Below are positions 1 through 8,624 of a DNA stretch of 64,000 nt, piece after piece. The notes below the pieces were generated by a model, which had not been told where the DNA came from, ran no database searches, and was given only the letters and a program-made list of their open reading frames with translations. Every line of letters begins with the position of its first letter. The stretch's first letter is position 1. This stretch comes from Arthrobacter roseus (GTDB lineage: Bacteria; Actinomycetota; Actinomycetes; Actinomycetales; Micrococcaceae). Position numbers and translations under genes: made by a program. Location: the NCBI RefSeq assembly GCF_016907875.1, contig NZ_JAFBCU010000001.1:2418001-2482000 (forward strand), in the 5' to 3' direction.

Positions 1-368
1 ATTGGACAGGCGTCCCGCGCCAAATTCATCAGGTGTCATCCCACCGATCTCTCGTGGTCTTACTGACATCTTTGGATGCGGGGGCAGTAGAAGAGGGTCT
101 GTTGCCGGTCCTGCCCAGTTTGACGACGAAACATATGGTCGTTGTAGCAGCTGTCCGCGACCCGGAACTGGACTTGCGCAGGACTCAGCGGAATACGGCC
201 GCGGAAACCTACCGCGCAGCCGCTGCCGAACGCGCCCTACTGGATCGGGCCGCTGTCGCCGCCAGGATCAGGCAAACGGGGGCGGAAATAGTGGATGAAA
301 CACCCCATGATCTCGCACCGCGGCTGGCTGATATGTACATCCGGTTGAAGGCAGCGGGCAGGCTGTGA
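1..368 (+). CDS. DUF58 family protein, C-terminal fragment
   Basis: Open reading frame that enters from the left edge (in frame from base 3) and stops with TGA at 366-368, so only about 121 C-terminal residues are visible. The segment HRSLVVLLTSLD near the edge, followed by a helix-rich arginine and alanine tail, resembles the end of the vWA-like DUF58 domain. DUF58 proteins commonly sit beside MoxR-type AAA+ ATPases and transglutaminase-like membrane proteins, which would lie upstream outside the window. The function of DUF58 proteins is not well established. Family call is from a short fragment, so moderately sure. Confidence 0.6.
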   Translation, partial: WTGVPRQIHQVSSHRSLVVLLTSLDAGAVEEGLLPVLPSLTTKHMVVVAAVRDPELDLRRTQRNTAAETYRAAAAERALLDRAAVAARIRQTGAEIVDETPHDLAPRLADMYIRLKAAGRL

Positions 369-393
369 ACGGCACTGAAGAAGGGTAGTCTCG

Positions 394-1383
394 ATGTCCA
401 TGACCAATGTGTTCGTGGACTACACCGCAACTTCCAGACGTATGACGTGGCAAAGCCTGCCCGCTGTAGTGCGGACGCGCTTTGCGGACCTTCTCGGTTC
501 CCCCGTACAGCGCGTTCAGCTTGCCGGAGGAGGGTTTACCCCCGGCTTTGCTGCGATATTGACGGGCGTGAATCGCAGTATTTTCGTCAAGGCAGCGTGC
601 GCGGCTGACACGTTTATTCACCCCGCCTATGTTCGGGAAGCAGAAGTTCTGGCCCTGATGCCCCACGACATGCCCGTGCCGCAGTTACTCGATGGGCCGG
701 TCATCGAGGATCAGGACGTTCCGTGGCAGTTGCTGTGCTTTGAAGCCGTGCACGGCCGGATGCCGGGAGCACCGTGGAGCGTCCCGGATCTATTGTCGAT
801 CCACGAGTCACTGATATCGATCCAGGCCGGTTTGAAATCCGTTCCCGCGCACCTAACGGGTGGATCGATGTCTGAGGAGTTCGATAATCCAGATTTCAGG
901 AACGTGTTTGAACAGCTGGGTGATTCATCGGAGATGCCCGACTATTTGAGCGGACTCCTCACCCGGAAGGCTTTGCAGGATTTACAGGGACTCTGTCACC
1001 GGGCTCCCGAAGCCCTTCGCGGAGATGCAGTTCTGCACAATGATCTTCGGGCTGACAACGTGATTATGCGCCAGAAAGACAACCGGGCGTTCATCTGCGA
1101 CTGGAACTTTTTGTCCACCGGACCGGAATGGGCGGATTGGGTGGGGCTCCTGCCGTATGCCCGTCATGGAGGGCTTGACGTCGAACAGTGGTTGACGAAC
1201 TCACCGTTGACAGCCACTGCCGACCCAGAGGACATTGATGCGTGGCTCGGTATCCTGGCCGCGTATATGGTGGTCAACGGCGCCCGACCCTATCTGGAAT
1301 CTAGCCCTTACCTTCGTGCCCACGGACGCTTCACGGCGAAGATCGTTCTGGACTGGCTCAGCGTCAGAAGGTGCTGGCGCTGA
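394..1383 (+). CDS. APH-fold phosphotransferase family protein
   Basis: 329-residue protein of the aminoglycoside phosphotransferase/choline kinase fold. The catalytic loop HNDLRADN (residues 215-222) matches the Brenner HxDxxxxN motif and is followed by a metal-binding Asp in CDWN (236); Lys66 in FVKAA is the likely ATP-binding lysine. The ATG at 394 has a purine-rich GAAGAAGGG about 9 bases upstream. It starts 25 bases after the DUF58 stop, so the two may be cotranscribed, and it converges with the MetE-like gene. The substrate cannot be told from sequence; it may be a metabolite, sugar or drug kinase. Catalytic residues look intact, unlike the second APH-like protein at 37362-38411. Confidence 0.75.
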   Translation: MSMTNVFVDYTATSRRMTWQSLPAVVRTRFADLLGSPVQRVQLAGGGFTPGFAAILTGVNRSIFVKAACAADTFIHPAYVREAEVLALMPHDMPVPQLLDGPVIEDQDVPWQLLCFEAVHGRMPGAPWSVPDLLSIHESLISIQAGLKSVPAHLTGGSMSEEFDNPDFRNVFEQLGDSSEMPDYLSGLLTRKALQDLQGLCHRAPEALRGDAVLHNDLRADNVIMRQKDNRAFICDWNFLSTGPEWADWVGLLPYARHGGLDVEQWLTNSPLTATADPEDIDAWLGILAAYMVVNGARPYLESSPYLRAHGRFTAKIVLDWLSVRRCWR

Positions 1384-1393
1384 CGGTCTGGCT

Positions 1394-2431
1394 TCAGCCT
1401 TCGGCCATCACCTGATTCAAGGCATCCGCAGCCGAGGACAGGCGGCCGAGCATCATCCTCGCCTCCGTCGGCGTGCGCTCTGCCAGTCCGACGTCGGGCG
1501 TGAGCCTCAGTTGTTTGAACCGATCAAGGTCTAAGCCCGTCCGGTTCCACGGATCGATGACGCTCCGCACCATCGTTGAAACCTGAGGTAGTGGCCCGAC
1601 GCCGCCGACCCCCAGCCAGAGGAACCGCCCGGCCTCCAGCATCTCAGCCAGTGATTCCCACTCATGATCCGTCACAGATGAGGCAGGAACGGCGAGACCG
1701 TCGAAGGTCTCGGCAAGTTCTTTGAACGGCAAATTCACCCCAGCTGCGGACACGAGGACCTGATGCGCTCCGGCTGACTTTAGCGAACTCACCACAACAG
1801 CCCACGCTTCCAACGCCTCTAATCTCGGCACAGCACGCAACATTCGGTATCCACTCGCTGTGGGAATACGCCCGTGCAGAACATCCGACAGCCGCGGTTC
1901 ATCCAACTGCACGGTCAGCTGTGCACCAGGTGCCGCCGCCATGACACGCCCAACATGCTCGGCAGCGCCGGCCGCCAGCGATTGCGCAAGGTCCCTTCTG
2001 GCACCAGCGTCACGAAGAGCGCGCTCACCCGACGGCAAATAGAGTCCTGAAGTAAGGCTGAGAGGGCCAAGTAGTTGTGTCTTCAGCTCCCCCACCGCTG
2101 CGCCATTGACCCCAATGTCATCGGCCAGAGTATCTACATCTGTCTTCAGTAACGAAACCGCCCGGCGATGCTCACGGCCTGCTCGCGGGATGATCCGCCA
2201 ACCGTGCGGTTGTAGATCCACGGCCAGGTCCACGAGCATCGCGGCGCTGCGGCCGGTAGGATCCGCCCCGGGACCGCGATGCGGAAGTTCCACGACGTGC
2301 GGAAGATTAGGGGTGCCGAGCTCTCCCCTGACCACACGATTCGCTTCCCTCGGGTCGTTGCCGGGCCAAGAACCAAGGCCTGTGGCAGTTGCACCCGACG
2401 CCGCAGCGGCCATTGCCTGGTTCATGATCAC
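1394..2431 (-). CDS. MetE-like (B12-independent methionine synthase C-terminal domain) protein lacking zinc ligands
   Basis: 345 residues, the size of the single-domain relatives of cobalamin-independent methionine synthase found in Actinobacteria. Full MetE is about 750 residues. Recognisable stretches are ATGLGSWPG near the N terminus (family motif for this single-domain group), QLLGPLSL and QLDEPRLSDVL. At the place where the family carries its zinc-binding HxC I read VLVSAAGVNLP, and where the C-terminal zinc Cys normally lies (PTCGLAG type) I read TPDVGLAE. All expected zinc ligands therefore seem to be replaced. The start overlaps the chorismate mutase stop by 4 bases, so the two are coupled. 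A methyl-transfer role is doubtful; the pairing with chorismate mutase may be only positional. Confidence 0.7.
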   Translation of the reverse strand: MIMNQAMAAAASGATATGLGSWPGNDPREANRVVRGELGTPNLPHVVELPHRGPGADPTGRSAAMLVDLAVDLQPHGWRIIPRAGREHRRAVSLLKTDVDTLADDIGVNGAAVGELKTQLLGPLSLTSGLYLPSGERALRDAGARRDLAQSLAAGAAEHVGRVMAAAPGAQLTVQLDEPRLSDVLHGRIPTASGYRMLRAVPRLEALEAWAVVVSSLKSAGAHQVLVSAAGVNLPFKELAETFDGLAVPASSVTDHEWESLAEMLEAGRFLWLGVGGVGPLPQVSTMVRSVIDPWNRTGLDLDRFKQLRLTPDVGLAERTPTEARMMLGRLSSAADALNQVMAEG

Positions 2432-2799
2432 TGATCCGCTTCCCGACTTTCCGAAATATCGTGATGATGCCTGATGACTTCAGAAATGATGAAGTTCAGA
2501 AACTTCTCTGCAAACGCTGGGTCCAGGTGGGCTTCCTCGGCGAGTGCGCGAAGCCGCCCGATCTGCGCAGACTCACGGGCGGGGTCGCCGGGCGGAAGTT
2601 TGTGCTCCGCCTTCAGGTGGCCCACACGCTGCGTCGCTTTGAACCGTTCGGCCAGAAGGTAGACCAGCGTCGCGTCTATGTTGTCGATGCTACCTCGGAC
2701 CGAAAGTAATTCGGCCATGACGCTCGCGTCCACCTCACCGGCCAGTGAACTTGCTTCGGGATTGTAGTTACCTCCTGCGTCTGTCATGTAACCAGTCAA
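2428..2799 (-). CDS. Chorismate mutase, AroQ type
   Basis: 123-residue all-helical chorismate mutase (chorismate to prephenate, phenylalanine and tyrosine branch). The core is VRGSIDNIDATLVYLLAERF, then TQRVGHLKAEH and a C-terminal helix KFLNFIISEVIRHH, matching helix 1, the active-site Lys helix and helix 3 of the AroQ fold. A first start at 2799 gives MTGYMTD; an alternative ATG lies four codons on at 2787. The first 28 residues are not part of the domain. Its TGA overlaps the ATG of the MetE-like gene by 4 bases. It follows the ABC importer by 66 bases on the same strand. No periplasmic signal is seen, so it is a cytoplasmic enzyme. Confidence 0.85.
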   Translation of the reverse strand: MTGYMTDAGGNYNPEASSLAGEVDASVMAELLSVRGSIDNIDATLVYLLAERFKATQRVGHLKAEHKLPPGDPARESAQIGRLRALAEEAHLDPAFAEKFLNFIISEVIRHHHDISESREADQ

Positions 2800-2865
2800 A
2801 CAGACACAGCGGCGCGGGCGTGAACATGTGAAATCACATGACCATCCCGCGCCACATAGCTTGGT

Positions 2866-4599
2866 TCAGTATCCAGTGTTTCCCAGTGCCTCTTCGCGTA
2901 GAATTTCACGATGGCGCTCGCGTCTTTCCGCCTGCAGAATCGGATCCGGGACCGGCAGCGAACCAATCAGCCGGCGCGTATAAGGGTGTTTGGGCTCGTT
3001 CATGATCTGTGTGCCCAACCCCTCTTCCACCAGTTGCCCCTGCAGCAGCACGCCCACACGGTGAGCCAACATGTCAACGACGGCCAAATCGTGGCTGATG
3101 AACAGTGCCGCGAAGCCGTATTCCGCCTGAATTTCCTTGAACAGCTCGAGAACTTTGGCCTGCACCGACACATCGAGCGCGCTGGTTGGCTCATCTGCGA
3201 TCAGCAGTTTCGGATTCAGTGCCAGTGCACGGGCGAGGCTCGCGCGCTGACGTTGGCCGCCAGAGAGCTCGTGGGGATAGCGGTCAGCGAAGTGCCGAGG
3301 GAGCTGAACGGCGTCCATCAGTTCCCGCACCCGATTGAGGCTGTCCTGAACTGAGCGCCTTTCATGGATGGTAATTGGTTCGGCTATGCATTCCGCGATC
3401 GTCAAGTGCGGATTGAATGAGGCCGCAGGATCCTGAAAGACGAACCCGATGTCTTTGCGCAGTGGCTTGAAGGTCCGCTCCTTGAGCTGGAGCATCTCGT
3501 AGCCGAGTACTTTCAGACTTCCACCGGTGGCTCTGTTGAGTCCAGCGATGGTTCGACCGATAGTTGTCTTTCCGGACCCAGACTCTCCCACGAGTCCGTA
3601 CACTTCTCCAGCCGAGATGGTGAAGTTCACTTTGTCTACAGCCTTGAACGAGCTCTTCCCGAGTCTGCCGGGATACTCGATTTCAAGATCGATTGCCTCA
3701 ACGAGTACTTCACCGAAGGGCTTCGATTCAGTAGACATGGATGCCGACGCCGAGTTGGCCCCTATCCGGGGCACCGAACCCAGAAGTTTACGCGTGTACT
3801 CGTTCTGCGGATGAGTGAAAAGCGTTTTGACGTCCGCTACCTCGACAACGTCTCCCTCGAACATCACGACGACCCGATCCGCGAGATCGGCGACAACACC
3901 CATGTTGTGCGTGATCAGGACGATCGACGTACCGAACTTGTCCCGCAGGTCCCTCAGAAGCTCGAGTATTTCCGCCTGCACGGTGACATCGAGGGCAGTC
4001 GAGGGTTCATCGGCCACGATAAGGCCAGGGTTGAGCGCTAACGCCGCCGCGATGACAACGCGCTGTTTCTGGCCTCCGGAGAACTGATGCGGGTAGTAAT
4101 CAACCCGGTGTTCGGGGTCAGGAATCCCCACCTTTGTCAGCGCTTCAATGGCACGCCGACGTGCTTCCTTCCGGGAGACCTTGCCGTGAGCCCGCAGTCC
4201 TTCGGTGATCTGCCATCCCACTGTGAAGACGGGGTTCAGCGCCGTAGAAGGTTCCTGGAATACCATGGACACATCGCGGCCGCGAATTCGCCGCATCTGA
4301 TGCGGCGAAACGGAGATGACGTCATTCCCGTTCAGGATGACGGCACCTTCGCTGACGGCGGTTTCCGGAAGAAGACCCAGAATGGTTTTGGCCGTTACGG
4401 TTTTACCCGATCCCGATTCACCCACGATGGCCACTACTTCGCCCGGCGCCACGCTCAGGCTGACGTTCTTGACTGCTTGGACGTCGCCGGAATCGGTGGC
4501 GAAGGTGACCTTCAACCCCTCAATTTTTAGGACGGCGTCGCTGGCTGTCGACGGAATCCCTGCATCCGGTTCGGTGTGGCTACTGTGAGCTCTACTCAT
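2866..4599 (-). CDS. Oligopeptide/dipeptide ABC transporter, fused double ATP-binding protein (DppD-DppF type)
   Basis: 577 residues containing two complete ABC ATPase halves, the fusion of DppD/OppD and DppF/OppF seen in many Actinobacteria. First half: Walker A GESGSGKT (60-67), signature FSGGQ (173-177), Walker B LIVADE (193-198). Second half: Walker A GESGSGKT (338-345), signature LSGGQ (445-449), Walker B LLIADE (465-470). Each half ends with the oligopeptide/dipeptide C-terminal extension (HPQNEYTRKLLGSVP and HPYTRRLIGSLP). Its start overlaps the upstream permease stop by 8 bases. It energises import through the two permeases and the lipoprotein encoded upstream; substrate is probably a peptide but could be another small solute of this family. 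Confidence 0.9.
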   Translation of the reverse strand: MSRAHSSHTEPDAGIPSTASDAVLKIEGLKVTFATDSGDVQAVKNVSLSVAPGEVVAIVGESGSGKTVTAKTILGLLPETAVSEGAVILNGNDVISVSPHQMRRIRGRDVSMVFQEPSTALNPVFTVGWQITEGLRAHGKVSRKEARRRAIEALTKVGIPDPEHRVDYYPHQFSGGQKQRVVIAAALALNPGLIVADEPSTALDVTVQAEILELLRDLRDKFGTSIVLITHNMGVVADLADRVVVMFEGDVVEVADVKTLFTHPQNEYTRKLLGSVPRIGANSASASMSTESKPFGEVLVEAIDLEIEYPGRLGKSSFKAVDKVNFTISAGEVYGLVGESGSGKTTIGRTIAGLNRATGGSLKVLGYEMLQLKERTFKPLRKDIGFVFQDPAASFNPHLTIAECIAEPITIHERRSVQDSLNRVRELMDAVQLPRHFADRYPHELSGGQRQRASLARALALNPKLLIADEPTSALDVSVQAKVLELFKEIQAEYGFAALFISHDLAVVDMLAHRVGVLLQGQLVEEGLGTQIMNEPKHPYTRRLIGSLPVPDPILQAERRERHREILREEALGNTGY

Positions 4600-5608
4600 G
4601 GGTTATCTCCATTCCCGTGCCATGAATGGCCGGCGCGGATGCCGCTTCCTGCGGTTCGCGTGACGTGCTGTTCTTTCCGACACGTTTTCGGCCACGGATA
4701 CGTGGGTCGTTGAGGTCGTTCATGCTCTCTCCGACGAGCGTCAGTCCGAGCACGGTGAGGACGATGGCCAGACCCGGGTAAACGCCAGTCCACCAGATCC
4801 CGCTGGTTGCGTCGGCCATTGCACGGTTGAGATCATAACCCCACTCTGCGGCTGCTGTCGGTTCGATGCCGAAGCCGAGAAAGCCAAGACCAGCGAGCGT
4901 CAGGATTGCCTCAGATGCGTTGAGCGTGAAAATCAACGGCAGCGTACGCGTGGCGTTACGGAAAATGTGCTTGGCCATGATGCGGACGTCAGAGGCGCCG
5001 ACGACCTTGGCCGATTCAACGAAAGGCTCAGCCTTGAGGCGAATCGTTTCGGCCCGGATTACCCGAAAATATTGCGGGATGAAGACCACGGTGATGGAAA
5101 TGGCCGCGGCCATGATTCCACCGAACATGCTTGACTGGCCTCGGCTGATGACAATGGCCATGACAATGGCGAGCAGCAGCGCTGGAAACGCGTAAATGGC
5201 GTCGGCGACGACAACGATGACCTTGTCGAGCCAGCCGCCAATGTAACCGGAAACGAGGCCCAGGATGACGCCGGCGAATATTGAGAGAACGACGGCAGCG
5301 ACGATAACCATGAGCGCGGTCTGAGTTCCCCAGACAACGCGGGAGAAGACGTCGTAGCCACCCACGGTTGTACCCCAGATGTGGGCACCGCCGGGAGCCT
5401 GCTGTGCGCCAAATCGTCCACTCTCGTCAGCGGCTTGTGCGAAACCGAAAGGAGCGATGAGCGGTGCGAAAGCCGCAGTGAGCACAAAGATTCCGCTAAG
5501 AACCAGCCCGATGATGAGCATAGTCCGCTGGAGCCCCACGGCCTTGCCGAGATGGGAAATGATGGGGAGCCGTTTCCATACGGGATCCTGCTTTTTGTCG
5601 TTGGTCAT
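4592..5608 (-). CDS. Peptide-type ABC transporter permease, DppC/OppC type
   Basis: 338-residue inner-membrane permease. The N-terminal helix MLIIGLVLSGIFVLTAAFAP is followed by a loop and the BPD_transp_1 domain with further membrane segments; the EAA-like loop reads EPFVESAKVVGASDVRIM. I start it at ATG 5608, giving MTNDKKQDP, because GAGGT lies about 8 bases upstream and a longer frame back to 5767 would run into the coding region of the preceding permease with a very unlike, hydrophilic N terminus. It begins 2 bases after the DppB-type stop and overlaps the ATPase gene by 8 bases, so it is translated within the operon. Confidence 0.88.
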   Translation of the reverse strand: MTNDKKQDPVWKRLPIISHLGKAVGLQRTMLIIGLVLSGIFVLTAAFAPLIAPFGFAQAADESGRFGAQQAPGGAHIWGTTVGGYDVFSRVVWGTQTALMVIVAAVVLSIFAGVILGLVSGYIGGWLDKVIVVVADAIYAFPALLLAIVMAIVISRGQSSMFGGIMAAAISITVVFIPQYFRVIRAETIRLKAEPFVESAKVVGASDVRIMAKHIFRNATRTLPLIFTLNASEAILTLAGLGFLGFGIEPTAAAEWGYDLNRAMADATSGIWWTGVYPGLAIVLTVLGLTLVGESMNDLNDPRIRGRKRVGKNSTSREPQEAASAPAIHGTGMEITHE

Positions 5609-5610
5609 GG

Positions 5611-6702
5611 TCAGTACCTCACCCTCGGGTCGATCAATGCTGCGATGATGTCGACGATGAAGTTGGTCAGAGCAACGATCACTGCCAGCAGCATCACGAT
5701 TCCCTGGACTGCCACGAAGTCCCTCGCCGTCAGGTACTCGGCGAGCTTGAAACCAAGCCCTTTCCACTCAAATGTTGTCTCCGTCAGTACGGCGCCGCCC
5801 ATCAACAGCGCCATTTGGAGTCCCATCACGGTGATGATGGGAATGAGCGCCGGCTTGTAAGCGTGCTTGGTCACCAACCGGTATTCGCTCACACCGCGGG
5901 ATCGGCCGGCTTCAACGTATTGAGCTCCGAGCGTACCGATGACGTTGGTCCGAACCAGCCGGAGAAAAACGCCGGCGGTGAGTAGACCCAGGGCGATGGC
6001 GGGCAGCGCGGCGTGTTCGAGCACGTCCACGATAATGGTCCAGTTCCCTGACCTGAGGGCGTCGAGCAAGTAGAGGCCCGTCGGATTTCGCAGTCCTTCG
6101 AGTTCAGCGGTGTAGCTTGTCCTGCCGGCAACTGGCAGCCAGCCCAGCCAGACGGAAAAGACGAGCTTGAGTAGGAGACCAGCAAAGAAGATCGGGGTCG
6201 CGTAGCTGAGAATCGCAAAGACGCGCAGGAACGCGTCCGGAAGGCGGTCGCGCTTGTAGGCGGCAATCATGCCGAAGGGAATACCAATAATGAACGCGAC
6301 GGTGAGAGCGTAAATGCCCAGTTCCAGAGTGGCCGCGCCGTAGTTCACCAAAACCTGTGTCACGGGCGTGTTGTCGGAGAGGGTTGTTCCGAAATCCCCT
6401 TGGATCAAATTGCCAAGGTACTCGAAGTACTGGACGATAACCGGTCGGTCGTATCCGGCGGCCGCTATCCTCTCGGCAAGTGCATCCGGTGGGAGCCGTC
6501 CCGCGAGCGCGGCCGTGATGGGGTCACCGGTGATCCGCATCAGGAAGAACACCATCGTCACCAGAATGAAGATGGTGGGAAATATCAGCAGGAACCGGAT
6601 GAGGATGTAGCGCCCCAGTCCCAGCCCCTGTTTCTTTGGCTTTCCCGGTGTGGCGGCAGACGACACTGTCTGTCCCTCGGGAGTATCGATCATTGACGTC
6701 AT
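5611..6702 (-). CDS. Peptide-type ABC transporter permease, DppB/OppB type
   Basis: 363 residues with an N-terminal cytoplasmic tail of about 28 residues, then a first membrane helix (YILIRFLLIFPTIFILVTMV), the DppB-type periplasmic region (PVIVQYFEYLGNLIQGDFG) and the permease core with the EAA loop EAGRSRGVSEYRLVTKHAYK. It pairs with the DppC-type permease directly downstream. The binding-protein gene lies 134 bases upstream, separated by a long hairpin. The N-terminal lysine-rich tail is longer than in E. coli DppB but is usual in Actinobacteria. Confidence 0.88.
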   Translation of the reverse strand: MTSMIDTPEGQTVSSAATPGKPKKQGLGLGRYILIRFLLIFPTIFILVTMVFFLMRITGDPITAALAGRLPPDALAERIAAAGYDRPVIVQYFEYLGNLIQGDFGTTLSDNTPVTQVLVNYGAATLELGIYALTVAFIIGIPFGMIAAYKRDRLPDAFLRVFAILSYATPIFFAGLLLKLVFSVWLGWLPVAGRTSYTAELEGLRNPTGLYLLDALRSGNWTIIVDVLEHAALPAIALGLLTAGVFLRLVRTNVIGTLGAQYVEAGRSRGVSEYRLVTKHAYKPALIPIITVMGLQMALLMGGAVLTETTFEWKGLGFKLAEYLTARDFVAVQGIVMLLAVIVALTNFIVDIIAALIDPRVRY

Positions 6703-6777
6703 GTCTACCTAAACTGTTGCGGAGCGCGTCTGCTGCCCTTAGAGATCAGAGGACGAAACCGGCGGGACCACATGGGT

Positions 6778-6809
6778 GGGCGGGGCAGCCACGCATGGCT
6801 GTCCCGCCC
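6778..6809 (-). terminator. Intercistronic hairpin between binding-protein and permease genes
   Basis: Inverted repeat with arms 6778-6791 and 6796-6809, 14 pairs (one G-U) around a 4-base loop, very GC rich. Read on the - strand it is followed by CACCCATGTGG, without a U run, so it is unlikely to stop transcription fully. Such hairpins behind ABC binding-protein genes are known to protect the upstream mRNA and so raise binding protein over permease. That role is inferred here. Confidence 0.6.
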
Positions 6810-6836
6810 CCTTTGTCGGCCGAGGCCGTTCTGTTT

Positions 6837-8465
6837 TTACTTGGAGATCACTGCGAGGCGGAACTTGTAGGACGCATCCAGGGTGTCCTGAACTCCCTTG
6901 ACGTCCTTGCCGGCGACGGCAAGGCTGTTGCCCTGAAGCAGCGGCAATGTGGAGAGGTCCTTGGCCACTTCGGTCTGGATCTGCCCGATCAGGTCCGCGC
7001 GCTTGTCCTCGTCGATGGTCACCCGCTGCTCAGTGATCAGCTCGGTGACACCCTTATCTTCGTAGTGGTTCGCGAGGAAGTTACCCGGTGCGAAGAACGG
7101 GCTCAGATAGTTATCGGCATCGGAGTAGTCGGGGAACCAGCCGAGCTGGTACATCGGGTAGGCGTCCTGCGTGCGCTGTTCGGAGTACTGCACCCATTCC
7201 GTTGACTGCAGGTTGACCTTGAAGAGGCCTTCCTTTTCGAGCTGCGATTTGACCATGGCGTATTCGTCGCCGGACGACGGACCGTAGTGGTCTCCGTTGT
7301 ACTGCAGGTTGATGGATACCGGCGTTTTGATTCCCGCATCCTCCAGTGTGGATTTGGCCTTGGCCATGTCCGGTCCGCCGCTGCCGTCTCCGTACATTTC
7401 CTTGAGCGGTTCGATGGCTCCAGGAAGGCCCGTCGGTACGTAGGAGTATGCGGGGGTGTAGGTTCCCTTGTAGACCTGTTCCGCGATGGCTTCGCGATCA
7501 AGTGCGTGGGCCATAGCCTGACGCACGGACAGCGCCTTGTCTGCATCTGGGTTCTCCGATTTCGCGCCGAATGGCATGGTGTCGAAGTTGAAAACAATGT
7601 AGCGAAGCTCGCCACCGGGGCCCTTGATGACCTTGACGTTGTCGTCCTTTTCCAGGTCTTCGACGTCCGTGGCGGACAGGGATCGGTACGCGACGTCTAT
7701 GTTGCCCTGCTGGACCTCGAGCTTGAGGTTGTTGGCGTCCGCGTAGTACTTCATGTCCACGTTTTCCATTTTCGGCGCACCCAGAATGCCGTCGTAGTCC
7801 TCGTAGGCCTTGTAGCTGATGAGCTCGTTCTTGGTGTAGCTGTCGATCGTGTAGGGGCCTGCGAATGCGTCGGCGTCCACAATTTCTTTGTCAGGCGTTA
7901 CTTCGGTAGCGGAGAGGACTTCCTCGTCCACGATCGGCGCAGCGGACGTGGTCAGGACGCCGGGCCAGGTCTGGTCGTTGCCCGCCTTGAGATTGAACAC
8001 AACCGTGGTCTCATCAGGAGTGTCGACGCTGTCAAGGTTCGCCAGGAGAGCCGAGGGGCCTTCCGGATCTGCGATCTTGACCATACGATCGAAGCTGAAC
8101 TTGACGTCCGAGGACGTGAGGTCGTGCCCGTTAGCCCATTTGAGGCCTTCCTTGAGCTTGACCGTGTATTCAGTAGGCGAAGTGAATTCCGCTGACTCGG
8201 CCATATCGGGTTCTGGTTCTGCGCTACCAGGTTTGGAGCTGAGTAAGAACGGATAAACCTGAGTCATGACAACCATGGAGGCATTGTCGTAGGCAGCCGC
8301 CGGGTCCAGCGACACGACCTTGTCAGTGGTCCCAACAACCAGCTTTTCGCTGTCAGAGCCTTCGCCGCTGCCTTCGTTAACAGGTCCGGTGCACCCTGTC
8401 AGTGCTAGGGCGCTCAGTGCGGTCACTGCTGCTGCACACCGCAGGCCTTTACTCATTCTTGCCAT
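6837..8465 (-). CDS. ABC transporter substrate-binding lipoprotein, SBP family 5 (peptide type)
   Basis: 542 residues. An N-terminal signal peptide ends in the lipobox LTGC with Cys25 as the likely lipidated residue, followed by a Gly/Ser/Glu linker. The body shows the SBP_bac_5 pattern: VSLDPAAAYDN near the start, the conserved GLKWANGHDLTSSDVKFSF segment, and VRQAMAHALDREAIAEQVYKG in the second lobe. The start ATG 8465 has GAGGAA about 9 bases upstream. It is the extracellular, membrane-anchored receptor of the importer encoded downstream, and is expected to bind oligopeptides or related solutes. As first gene of the unit its promoter must be in the 159-base gap before it. Confidence 0.9.
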   Translation of the reverse strand: MARMSKGLRCAAAVTALSALALTGCTGPVNEGSGEGSDSEKLVVGTTDKVVSLDPAAAYDNASMVVMTQVYPFLLSSKPGSAEPEPDMAESAEFTSPTEYTVKLKEGLKWANGHDLTSSDVKFSFDRMVKIADPEGPSALLANLDSVDTPDETTVVFNLKAGNDQTWPGVLTTSAAPIVDEEVLSATEVTPDKEIVDADAFAGPYTIDSYTKNELISYKAYEDYDGILGAPKMENVDMKYYADANNLKLEVQQGNIDVAYRSLSATDVEDLEKDDNVKVIKGPGGELRYIVFNFDTMPFGAKSENPDADKALSVRQAMAHALDREAIAEQVYKGTYTPAYSYVPTGLPGAIEPLKEMYGDGSGGPDMAKAKSTLEDAGIKTPVSINLQYNGDHYGPSSGDEYAMVKSQLEKEGLFKVNLQSTEWVQYSEQRTQDAYPMYQLGWFPDYSDADNYLSPFFAPGNFLANHYEDKGVTELITEQRVTIDEDKRADLIGQIQTEVAKDLSTLPLLQGNSLAVAGKDVKGVQDTLDASYKFRLAVISK

Positions 8466-8624
8466 CTGTGGTTTTCCTCTTCAACGAGTTCGACTTAGGC
8501 GCTAAATGTGATGCAGCGCACTGTGGATGATGACTCGATGGTACCGAACAATTGGCTCTCGCGGCGCGGCAGAGGGTCCGTGAGTCAATTTGCAACAGGA
8601 AGTTAATATTTGGGGCCGCTCAAT

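Noticed and set aside
394-1383. Antibiotic resistance gene
   Set aside because: The fold is APH-like, but most such proteins are metabolic kinases and nothing in the sequence shows drug specificity.
7287-8195. Long open frame (about 300 codons) on + opposite the binding lipoprotein gene
   Set aside because: It mirrors the codon pattern of the real minus-strand gene, has no family motif and no ribosome site.
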